Shown here one piece after another: positions 1 through 5,615 of a stretch of 5,615 bases of DNA. Made by a program: the position numbers and the translations under genes. The notes under the pieces were generated by a model that was not told the DNA's origin, ran no database searches, and worked only from the letters and a program-made list of their open reading frames with translations. The stretch spans positions 1 through 5,615 of the forward strand of contig JAFPYV010000025.1 of the NCBI GenBank assembly GCA_017394375.1. Direction: 5' to 3'. The first letter of the stretch is position 1; each line of letters begins with the position of its first letter. This DNA comes from a bacterium. Its GTDB lineage: Bacteria > Bacillota_I > Bacilli_A > Mycoplasmatales > Mycoplasmoidaceae.

Positions 1-89
1 GCATACTCAATTCAAACTGTTGGAGTACCTAAAGATTCATACAATCTAAATAGTTTTATTCATTGACTTGGTTTTAATTGTTTGGACAT
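1..89 (-). CDS. N-terminus of a transposase-like or HTH DNA-binding protein (partial, runs off left edge)
   Basis: On the minus strand an ATG at 89 opens a frame of 29 complete codons that continues past the window edge. It begins MSKQLKPSQWIKLFRLYESL and has two tryptophans encoded by TGA (residues 10 and 26). The short basic start followed by a QWIKLFRLYE-type helix resembles the first helix of the helix-turn-helix in OrfA proteins of IS3-like elements, which is a family impression and not a proven match. A purine-rich AAAGGAAGG lies upstream at 103-111, but it is about 13 bases from the ATG, which is long. The ATG directly follows the U-run of a terminator-like hairpin. The 46-codon ORF ends 33 bases upstream on the same strand, so the two may be read together when the hairpin is bypassed. 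It could instead be another HTH regulator. I am fairly sure of the frame, less so of the function. Confidence 0.5.
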
Positions 90-129
90 AAAAAACAATA
101 ATCCTTCCTTTCTTTGAAAGAATTATTGT
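90..129 (-). terminator. Terminator-like hairpin, possibly an attenuator, between two minus-strand ORFs
   Basis: On the minus strand ACAATAAT (129-122) pairs with ATTATTGT (102-95) and is followed at once by six T (95-90). Inside the loop CTTTC AAA GAAAG forms a second stem. The structure overlaps the last codons and the stop of the 46-codon ORF (stop at 123-125) and ends immediately before the ATG at 89. A GGAC (144-141) and another GGAC (131-128) upstream could each pair with the GTCC at 87-84, giving alternative folds. It may be a simple terminator of the small ORF or may attenuate reading into the next gene. Confidence 0.6.
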
Positions 130-263
130 CCAATTTTAATGTCCCGGTTTAAAAATTCTCCTATTTCTTGTATAATTCTCTCGAAATACAAGTGTTGCAC
201 TTGAACTTGCAATTCGGGATTTTCTACTTCTTTGTTAGTCTTTTTATCTATTGTTTTTGCCGT
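123..263 (-). CDS. Small 46-codon protein, unknown function, with ACG in the start position
   Basis: The minus-strand frame encodes 46 residues: a charged N-terminus (xAKTIDKKTNKEVENPE), then a likely amphipathic helix (LQVQVQHLYFERIIQEIGEF, residues 18-37), then LNRDIKIGQ and TAA. The sequence AAAGGAG (277-271) sits 7 bases before codon 1 and a TATAAT box lies at 300-295, so expression signals are well placed. Codon 1, however, is ACG, one base from ATG. No in-frame ATG exists between the upstream TAA codons and the ACG, nor within the ORF; the first in-frame TTG is codon 18. It is therefore either an allele with a lost start or a gene using ACG weakly. A second, broken copy lies near 3430-3500, and the differences between copies fall mostly at third positions of this frame, which supports real coding. 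I do not recognise the family. Confidence 0.55.
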   Translation of the reverse strand, partial: TAKTIDKKTNKEVENPELQVQVQHLYFERIIQEIGEFLNRDIKIGQ

Positions 264-270
264 AAAATTG

Positions 271-300
271 CTCCTTTCTTATTAATCATAAACAATTATA
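271..300 (-). promoter_or_regulatory. -10 box and Shine-Dalgarno of the 46-codon ORF
   Basis: A perfect TATAAT lies at 300-295 on the minus strand and AAAGGAG at 277-271. The implied transcript start near 288 gives a leader of about 25 bases, the same geometry as the 38-aa gene. No good -35 hexamer is present at the usual spacing, which is common in AT-rich Mollicutes promoters. The ribosome site fixes translation at position 263 even though that codon is ACG. Confidence 0.45.
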
Positions 301-721
301 AAAAAAAATGACAACCATTTTAGTTGCCATAAAGTTAATTTTTGGAGACATATACAATTTTTTATGTCTCCCTATTCATTGTAATTTAATTAGGATAAAG
401 ACAGCAGTAAACCAAAAATTTATTAGCAATTTCTAAAGATTTGGTTATTAATCATTAAGATAATAATTTAATTTTTATTAATGAAAAGAATGATTTTAAA
501 TTAGTAATTAAACTGCAAACCTTAGCAAACCATAAGTTCTAATATGAAATTTTGAAAAAAGTTAAGGAGCATATTATTTTCCATTTTCTAAAATGATAAG
601 AAAAAACATTTAAAACTTCCTATTCATGATTATTAATTAAATTTAATAAATAATTGTTGATTAAATAAATCTTACTATCGTTAAAGTAAATAACAATTTT
701 TAATCAAACAATCACCAAGAT
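301..721. other. Gene-free spacer between divergent genes
   Basis: This very AT-rich stretch separates the minus-strand 46-codon ORF from the plus-strand GHKL-like gene. I found no ORF with both a start and a ribosome site. It holds the 9-bp hairpin at 344-371, a direct repeat GCAAACC at 515-521 and 525-531 with a 10-base period, and an orphan AAGGAG at 564-569 with no start codon behind it. The long promoter-side spacer leaves room for regulatory sites or for a lost gene, but nothing else is demonstrable. Confidence 0.5.
344..371. repeat. Perfect 9-bp inverted repeat (hairpin) in the divergent spacer
   Basis: GGAGACATA (344-352) and TATGTCTCC (363-371) are exact reverse complements around a 10-base, T-rich loop. 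The stem has more G and C than its surroundings. Neither strand shows a T-run after the stem, so it is not a standard terminator. An operator, an RNA structure or a mobile-element end are all possible. Confidence 0.6.
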
Positions 722-730
722 TGCTAAAAT
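722..730 (+). promoter_or_regulatory. Possible extended -10 promoter of the GHKL-like gene
   Basis: TGCTAAAAT fits an extended -10 (TGnTANAAT type) and would start transcription near 737, leaving only about 15 bases before the ATG at 752. No convincing -35 hexamer lies upstream. The leader contains no GGAG-like ribosome site, so translation would start with little or no Shine-Dalgarno help. This is the best candidate in an AT-rich stretch, not a proven promoter. Confidence 0.3.
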
Positions 731-751
731 GTAAACAAAGTAAATAATAAA

Positions 752-2254
752 ATGAAATATTATGAATTAAATTTAGCAGTTCCTAATGACTTTAGTAACT
801 TAAATGATAATGAAGCCTTATGCTCCTTTATTAGTAATGAAGTAATTTGGGTAACACCTGAAAATGCAAGTAAGCAACTAACTTTGTCCTATGATAAAGA
901 ACACCAAATCTTAAAGATTGTGCACCACAATTTTTCCATCAAACTTAGTGATTTTAGTGCTTATACTTACCAACCATCACATTTCTTTATTCCATTTCAA
1001 GTAGCAATTGCTTCATTAGTTGCCAAAAACTATAGCATTAATATTATTAGCAAAAATGGAACATTTCACCCAGTAATAATTGGAACTAATGATGATAGCA
1101 CGCGATTGATGAATGCTTATATAGTTTATAATCAAAATTCAATTAAGGAAATCCAATTCACAAGGTTAAATAATTTTATTTATCAAGTCGATAACCAACT
1201 AAATGACACTACTACTATTATTTATCCTGTCACAAAAGAAAATCTTAATTATATAAAAAGTAGTTTTTCATTCTTATACCCTTGAAAACAAGTTCTTAAT
1301 TCCCAATATGGAAAATTATTAGTTCCATCGCACCATGTGGCGGGAAAAATATATATCAATGGTAAAGCATTCCGTGATTTAGCTAGTTTTGAATCTACCA
1401 TCTTATTTTATAGTTATGAATTAATACTAGATGATAAAGTTAAATCATGGGCAATTCATCCTAATATTTTTCAAATTCCTAAAATGCTTGCAAAAATAAT
1501 TGATGGTTTAAATAAGGATGATAAAATTTCAATTTGTCAAACATTAGTCAATAATGATTATGCTTTAGAATGATTTATACCTGAAATTGGAATATTAGTT
1601 GTTAAATGCTTGTTAACTACTTTTAAAAAGCAGTATCTTTTAGCTGATTATTACCGACCAAATAGTTTATATTATCAATTAGCAAAACAAAACAATAAAA
1701 CTATCATTTACCCAACAAACCAAATCTCTTCGTATTTTTCACTTGATAATTCACTCAGCAATTGGGCATTAAAATTCTTGGAAAATAAATATAAGAGTAA
1801 GATCTTAAAAAGTCACCAGTTAACAAAAGAAGAACAAAATAATTTAGCAACCTTAAATGAATTTTGCCACCATTTGCCTACTGAAGAAGAATTAATAAGA
1901 CAAAAGTTCGAACAAGAAAAAGCACATGGTTCTTGAAAAGACTATGAATCACCAGAAGAAATATTTAACTTGAAAGGGTGCACAAAGTTGCAAATATTAG
2001 CAATTGATGACTTCCCAAACCAACTTGGGTTCTTTGATCTTAAAATGTATGCAATTTTAATTAATCGCAGCAATTTAAAAGAGATTACTAATGCATTTAG
2101 TGTATGTTACCAAATATTAGATCAATTTTCTTTAAATGAATATGCAGATGCTTGAATAAACACAATGGCTAAATATATGATGGAATTAAAAAATAAACAA
2201 CCTGATAATGAAAAGTTAGCTGCACTAACAACGCATAAAAAACATCTTAATTAA
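752..2254 (+). CDS. 500-aa protein resembling a degenerate GHKL (HSP90/gyrase B-like) ATPase
   Basis: One open frame of 500 residues results when TGA is read as Trp (W178, W274, W395, W468). I recall a family of GHKL ATP-binding proteins with the block order: RELIANALDE N-box, RDxGxG box, IGKFGxGLKDAL box, SKYG strand, a GTEF-like segment, then GxIYINGVKV and LFSYNI. The same order can be traced here: EALCSFISNEVIW (residues 21-33), ILKIVHHNFSIK (53-64), HFFIPFQVAIASL (77-89), IISKNGTF (98-105), IKEIQFTRLNNF (about 131-142), GKIYINGKAF (198-207) and LFYSYEL (218-224). The catalytic Glu, the ATP-contacting Asp and the glycines are replaced; only N29 of the N-box remains. If the match holds, this is a cytosolic pseudo-ATPase that keeps the fold without normal ATP binding. 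The C-terminal half (about 225-500) is unrecognised; it includes an acidic, charged segment near 360-410. No Shine-Dalgarno precedes the ATG, but the frame and start are otherwise clean. It has its own terminator and no operon partner. The frame is very secure, the family assignment moderate. Confidence 0.9.
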
Positions 2255-2286
2255 TATTTAAATTATTATTAATAATAAACTAAGAT

Positions 2287-2321
2287 ATGGAATTTGGATA
2301 GAAATTCAAATTCCATTTTTT
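2287..2321 (+). terminator. Intrinsic terminator of the GHKL-like gene
   Basis: ATGGAATTTG (2287-2296) pairs exactly with CAAATTCCAT (2307-2316) around a 10-base loop and runs into six T (2316-2321). It starts 32 bases after the stop codon. The 10-bp stem with a T-run is a textbook factor-independent terminator and ends this gene as a single-gene unit. Confidence 0.88.
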
Positions 2322-2660
2322 GTTGTAATTGGTTCATATAAATTAAAAAATAAATCTAATTTTTGCTAAATTCTTTTATTGGGATAATAATTTACGAAAT
2401 TATTAATTATTTTTTTAGTATATGAAGAATATTTTTTAATATTAAACTTTCAATAATTTGTTTTAAAAAATATTTTTTTACATTTTGATCAACTTGGATT
2501 TGGATGACTAACCATTTACTATGAAAAATCATAATAATTTCTAGTTAATGCTAACATAAACCATGAATGATATTAATTGCCTATAAAGTTAATTGAAATT
2601 ATTTTGTCATCATAAAATGAATAAATAGTCATTAGTTGTTAATTATTAAGAGAATACAAA
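2322..2660. other. AT-rich spacer without a convincing gene
   Basis: Between the terminator and the promoter of the 38-aa gene I see no ORF with translation signals. An all-AT 8-bp inverted repeat, AATAATTT (2386-2393) and AAATTATT (2397-2404), is followed by a T-run at 2410-2416 and might act as a weak terminator. A 41-codon open frame on the minus strand (2532-2407) has an ATG but no ribosome site and may be chance. Confidence 0.45.
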
Positions 2661-2666
2661 AAGTTA

Positions 2667-2695
2667 TATAATAGTAATTCCCAATTAAAAGGAGG
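2667..2695 (+). promoter_or_regulatory. -10 box and strong Shine-Dalgarno of the 38-aa gene
   Basis: TATAAT at 2667-2672 gives a predicted start near 2679 and a leader of about 25 bases. AAAAGGAGG ends at 2695, 8 bases before the ATG, the strongest ribosome site in the window. The -35 region is weak: a TTGTTA at 2636-2641 is too far away. The signals imply a well-translated short message. Confidence 0.6.
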
Positions 2696-2703
2696 AATAA
2701 AAA

Positions 2704-2820
2704 ATGGAACAAAATAAAAGTAATTTAGATAATCACGCTAATCAAAACAATCCTAACAGTCAAGCATATAAAAAAGCACGTGATAATAAAGCTAATCAAA
2801 AGAATCCAAATCATAAATAA
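2704..2820 (+). CDS. 38-aa hydrophilic peptide with two DNxANQxNPN repeats
   Basis: A complete 38-residue ORF with promoter, near-perfect ribosome site and terminator. It reads MEQNKSNL, then DNHANQNNPNSQAYKKAR, then DNKANQKNPNHK. The unit is repeated after 18 residues, and at DNA level 2728-2757 and 2782-2811 match at 25 of 30 bases. The peptide has no hydrophobic segment, so it should be cytosolic, rich in Asn, Gln and Lys and probably disordered. The pattern recalls very small, widely distributed bacterial proteins carrying a DNRANQLNPNN..Y..SRG motif, of unknown function as far as I know; that resemblance is from memory. Here the second repeat lacks the Tyr...Arg tail. Its independent transcription unit suggests a real, possibly abundant peptide, not a shadow. 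Confidence 0.82.
   Translation: MEQNKSNLDNHANQNNPNSQAYKKARDNKANQKNPNHK
2728..2811 (+). repeat. Imperfect tandem repeat inside the 38-aa gene
   Basis: Two 30-base copies start at 2728 and 2782, a spacing of 54 bases or exactly 18 codons. They differ at five positions and keep the frame. Each encodes DN(H/K)ANQ(N/K)NPN. This looks like duplication of the motif unit within the gene. Confidence 0.75.
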
Positions 2821-2850
2821 TTTGTAAAGTAATTCTTTGTTTTATAAATG

Positions 2851-2885
2851 AAGGAAGTAATCTAATTACCATTACTTCCTTTTTT
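2851..2885 (+). terminator. Intrinsic terminator of the 38-aa gene
   Basis: AAGGAAGTAAT (2851-2861) pairs exactly with ATTACTTCCTT (2871-2881) around a 9-base loop, and a T-run follows (2880-2885). It begins 30 bases after the stop codon and closes a single-gene unit. Confidence 0.9.
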
Positions 2886-3180
2886 ATTTTCAAAAAAATA
2901 GTATAAATTACTGTTTTCAAAATTTAATGATAGAGACGTTGTATAGATTTAAATTCTAAATTCATTAACTTAGGTTGAACCTAAATGATTATAAGAATGA
3001 TTTAATGATTAAAAGTAAATCTATATGATAGGATAATCTTTTCACATTTATTGAAAAGAACTATTAAAAGTTTTGTTAAAAATTAATAAAAAATAATTCA
3101 AGGAAATTTATTCTTTCTTAAAAACATCATTAATAAAATTATCTATATGTTAACAATATTGCAATTACAATTAAATTTAG
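2886..3180. other. AT-rich spacer with a palindrome and short repeats
   Basis: No ORF with a start and ribosome site is visible. The stretch holds the 15-bp palindrome at 2970-2984 and three copies of AATGATT at 2984-2990, 2996-3002 and 3004-3010. The 7-mers could be chance in such AT-rich DNA. The region passes into decayed coding sequence on its right. Confidence 0.45.
2970..2984. repeat. 15-bp perfect palindrome TTAGGTTGAACCTAA
   Basis: TTAGGTT and AACCTAA are exact reverse complements around a single central G. There is no T-run after it and the one-base centre cannot form an RNA loop without opening the stem, so it looks more like a dimeric protein-binding site than a terminator. No gene start lies next to it in the present sequence. 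Confidence 0.5.
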
Positions 3181-3199
3181 TTGCAAAGATTAGGTTACT

Positions 3200-3490
3200 G
3201 GTTATTTAGTTAAATGCAAAGGTTATTTTATTAACTTTATCGATCCTTTCAAGCAAATCAAACAAAAATATTCTTGGGATAGTTTCTAGAATGCATAAAA
3301 AAGTTCAAATTGGAATGAAATAAATTATAGACAACCTTATAGTTTCCAAGAACAAATCAATAATATTCCTAAAGAAATGCTATGTAGAAATCAGCAATTA
3401 AATTTGTGATGAAATGAAAAAATAGGAGTAAAAATCTCCTATTTCTTGGATGATTTTTTTCAAAATCTAAGTGTTGAATTTGAACCATAA
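3200..3490 (+). pseudogene. Possible remnant of a plus-strand gene
   Basis: The frame ending at TAA 3488-3490 reads a protein-like stretch, with Trp-TGA codons at 3407 and 3410. It includes NWNEINYRQPYSFQEQINN and IPKEMLCRNQQLNLWWNEK and runs 63 codons without TAA or TAG. Further upstream the same frame reads GYFINFIDPFKQIKQKYSWD but is broken by TAG (3287) and TAA (3296). No start or ribosome site is present. The composition is balanced, unlike most chance frames here. Against it, positions 3430-3490 are better explained as a decayed minus-strand gene, and the minus strand also has an open stretch opposite 3250-3380. I do not recognise the protein. Confidence 0.3.
3414..3444 (-). terminator. 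Intrinsic terminator downstream of the membrane protein gene
   Basis: On the minus strand AAATAGGAG (3444-3436) pairs with CTCCTATTT (3428-3420) around a 7-base loop and continues into six T (3422-3417). The plus strand lacks a T-run, so it works for the leftward transcript. The left arm of the stem is the IGEF-coding part of the broken 46-codon ORF copy, so a decayed gene seems to have been reused as a terminator. It ends about 100 bases after the membrane protein stop. Confidence 0.75.
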
Positions 3491-3498
3491 ATTAAGGA
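3430..3498 (-). pseudogene. Broken second copy of the 46-codon ORF
   Basis: Positions 3430-3498 align with 151-219 over 69 bases at about 70 percent identity, including an identical TCTCCTATTTCTTG. On the minus strand the copies read VQIQHLDFE..IIQEIGDF here and VQVQHLYFERIIQEIGEF there. Most changes are synonymous or conservative (TTC/TTT, GAG/GAA, AGA/AAA, ATT/ATC, TTG/TTA). This copy has an extra A in the run after the FE codons, which shifts the frame, and a TAA six codons before the CAC codon. It has no start and must be inactive. It lies downstream of the membrane protein gene on the same strand. Confidence 0.6.
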
Positions 3499-3546
3499 TG
3501 AGATCCATTACAATTCAAATTTCATGACTTAATTTATAAAAAATAA

Positions 3547-5615
3547 TTATGCCTTATTTTTATTATCAACTGGCAAAATGCTATTTTGAGCAACCTTCGA
3601 AAATAATCTAACTAAATAACTTTCGTTAATACTAGTAATATTAATTATTGGATTGTAATGAACAAATTGTGCTTGTAATTGCATATTAATACCATCATTC
3701 TTATAAATTAGCAATTGATGATTAATATTTGCATCTAAAGTGTACATCTTATCATTTTGCAAGATATTAAGCATAAAACTATCATTGCTTTTAATTACAA
3801 CTCAGTTATAATAAGGCAAAATTTCATTGGTAAAACTTAGTTGATTGTATTTTGTAATTTGTTGACCACTTAAATCATAAATCGGTTTGCGAAAGTTTAA
3901 CTTAAAGTTATAAAAATTAGCAATATCTCCATACGCTGGATAATTTACGTGGTTGATATTAAATGCTAATGTATCATTAGCAATTGGTAAGAAAATATCA
4001 CTAAATACTAATTCATGATGGAAATTAATTGCTTGAAATTGCAATCATGAGTTAGCACTTAATCCAAGTAAATTAGCACTATTAGCATCTTTTAAATTTA
4101 AATAATAAATTGATGATACTTCAGCTTGACATGCTGGAACAATGACCCCAATGGAAAGACATGCTAAACTTAATAACCCAAGATCAAGGTGATTAAAGAG
4201 TAATTTAATGCCTGGTTTATTTGCAATTAATTTATTTAATCATGCAAAAGAAATACTTGGAAGAATTAAGAGAATAAAGTAAGTTAATAAAACCATATCA
4301 TGGATTAATCCTTCTTGAACGTATGTAGGGAATAATCCAATGTAAGTTACTCGTTGTAATACTCAACTGTTATCATCATGATAACTTAATGCAAAACAAT
4401 GCAAAACAAACACGACAGTTAACAAGATGCAAAAATAAATGAAGAATGGAGAATAAATTTGTTTAAAGATCATTCAACTAAAAATTACTAAAAATAATGT
4501 ACCCAAAATACCAGCAACGATTCATTGTCCAACCGAGATGTTGCTTGTAAATCCAAGATCAAACACGGAAAAGACAATGAATAAATCCATTAAAACAGAA
4601 AAACTAACTGTTAAACAAAGTTTTATTTTTTTATTTTTAACAATTGCTTTTGCTTTGTTTTCAATAATTGCTAGATTCCAAACTTTATTAACTCACTTCA
4701 CAACTCTTAAATTGCTAATTCAAGAGATAGCAAACTTTTTTAAAGCGATCATAAAAGCAAAGTAAGCACATTCACAGTATGTAATAATGCTAATGATTAA
4801 AAAGATGGTTAATACATGATTACTAAATGAATTAAACAACGTTAAATAATCATAAATAAATAAGTATAACGGTAAGATAAAGAAAATTAAGGTTGATAAA
4901 TAATATAACAAAGTGAAATGGTATTTATTTCTAAAGATGAAGATAAATCCTAGATAAGCAATTAAATAAAATAATTCAACTAACACTGCTGTTTCGTTAT
5001 AGAACAAAAACCCAGCAAATAATAAAAGGATAGTTCATCTTACACTTTCATTTTTAAAATGTAAGAAACTTGGTAACAAAATTATTGTTAGTAAGAATGA
5101 TGATTCAATATTACCAATCATGATGGTGTAAGTAGCAGGATTACAGTATCAATATAAAAATAAGAACATAATTAATACTAAAAAGAAAATAACAATTTTC
5201 TTTCAATTGCTTTTTAGAAAATAACTTAACACTTCATAAGTACTAGTAAAGATAACAAAGAAGAAAAAATAAGTCGTAAAGTAAGGAAAAATAAATAAGC
5301 GTTGGGGTAATGATAAACTAGCTCCTAGTTGATAAAGCCCAATATTTAAATAGCGATTATAAATAAGTAAACTTGGATTATTAAAGCTATTAGTTCCCCT
5401 AACATGCAAATAGTTCATCATTTGGTAATAGAACCACAAATCACTTTGTTCAGCAGCATATCCTTTTTGATAAAAAATGAAAAAGATGGTGATGAACAAT
5501 AAAGCAATTAAGATTGGTAACTGTTTAGCAAACTCTCATTTGCATGTGAACCAAAACTTTCATTTACTTAAATAGTAAATAAAAAAACCACTAGTTCCTA
5601 GGGCATATAAAGTAA
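3547..5615 (-). CDS. Polytopic membrane protein, C-terminal 688 residues (N-terminus outside the window)
   Basis: A single minus-strand frame enters at 5615 and ends with TAA at 3549-3547, encoding at least 688 residues with many Trp-TGA codons. Roughly 13 hydrophobic segments fill the first 500 residues, for example LPILIALLFITIFFIFY, YFTTYFFFFVIF, IVIFFLVLIMFLFLYWY and PFFIYFCILLTVVFVL. About 190 mostly soluble residues follow the last one (LDLGLLSLACLSIGVIVPA), probably a domain on one membrane face. An early loop reads GYAAEQSDLWFYYQMMNYL and then FNNPSLLIYNRYLNIGLYQLGA. An acidic residue plus aromatic run after an early membrane segment is typical of GT-C glycosyltransferases, and many segments plus a C-terminal soluble domain also recall YfhO-like proteins. 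Neither is proven. A later loop has YHDDNSWVLQR. No operon partner is visible downstream; a terminator lies at 3414-3444. The frame is very secure, the function unknown. Confidence 0.92.

Noticed and set aside
1..285. Plus-strand frame open across the left end under code 4
   Set aside because: It is antisense to two minus-strand ORFs that have starts, ribosome sites or paralogue support; its own translation is cysteine- and serine-rich without a start.
564..600. AAGGAG site followed by a short open stretch
   Set aside because: No ATG, GTG or TTG lies at a usable distance and the frame ends after a few codons.
2407..2532. 41-codon minus-strand frame with an ATG, amphipathic in appearance
   Set aside because: No ribosome site or promoter, extreme AT content, and only a vague likeness to the 46-codon protein. 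With only TAA and TAG as stops, frames of this length occur by chance.
3061..3320. Alternative plus-strand frame reading KNIINKIIYMLTILQLQLNL and beyond
   Set aside because: It is interrupted by TAG, has no ribosome site and is dominated by Leu, Ile, Asn and Lys as expected of random AT-rich DNA.
3488..3536. 9-bp inverted repeat TAAATTAAG/CTTAATTTA after the membrane protein stop
   Set aside because: The stem is almost all A and T, the loop is 31 bases and no T-run follows; the hairpin at 3414-3444 is a far better terminator.
4538..4765. 75-codon plus-strand frame
   Set aside because: It lies fully opposite the membrane protein frame, which continues through it as hydrophobic and charged segments; there is no ribosome site, so it is a shadow.
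1..5615. tRNA, rRNA or CRISPR array
   Set aside because: No T-loop-like GGTTCRAATC with a matching acceptor stem, no conserved rRNA segments and no regularly spaced repeats were seen on either strand.

Overview
The window is strongly AT-rich and reads as a Mollicutes chromosome (Spiroplasma, Mycoplasma or a relative) using genetic code 4. Under the standard code both large genes break into in-phase fragments. When UGA is read as tryptophan they close into one 500-aa frame on the plus strand and one frame of at least 688 aa on the minus strand. No genus can be assigned from the sequence alone.

Layout. At the left edge, minus strand, is the N-terminus of a protein that looks like the helix-turn-helix start of a transposase or DNA-binding protein (positions 1-89). 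Upstream of it on the same strand is a 46-codon ORF (123-263) with a good ribosome binding site and -10 box, but ACG where its start codon should be. A terminator-like hairpin lies between the two and overlaps the stop of the small ORF. About 490 bases without a gene follow, holding a perfect 9-bp hairpin. Next comes a plus-strand 500-aa gene (752-2254) ending at a clear intrinsic terminator. Its N-terminal half resembles a family of GHKL (HSP90/gyrase B-like) ATPases in pattern, but the ATP-binding residues appear to be gone. Then comes a complete small transcription unit: -10 box, near-perfect Shine-Dalgarno, a 38-aa peptide made of two repeats of a DNxANQxNPN motif, and a terminator.

From about 2890 to 3540 the sequence is decayed. 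It holds a 15-bp palindrome, a possible plus-strand gene remnant, and on the minus strand a broken second copy of the 46-codon ORF, part of which now forms a terminator stem. The right third (3547-5615, minus strand) is the C-terminal part of a polytopic membrane protein with about 13 membrane segments and a C-terminal domain of roughly 190 residues. Its N-terminus lies beyond the window.

How the parts relate. The layout suggests an accessory or mobile-element-scarred region rather than a functional operon: two diverged same-orientation copies of a small ORF flank the GHKL-like gene and the 38-aa gene, and a transposase-like fragment sits at one side. The GHKL-like gene and the 38-aa peptide each have their own terminator, so they are probably separate units. 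I see no rRNA, tRNA or CRISPR array.
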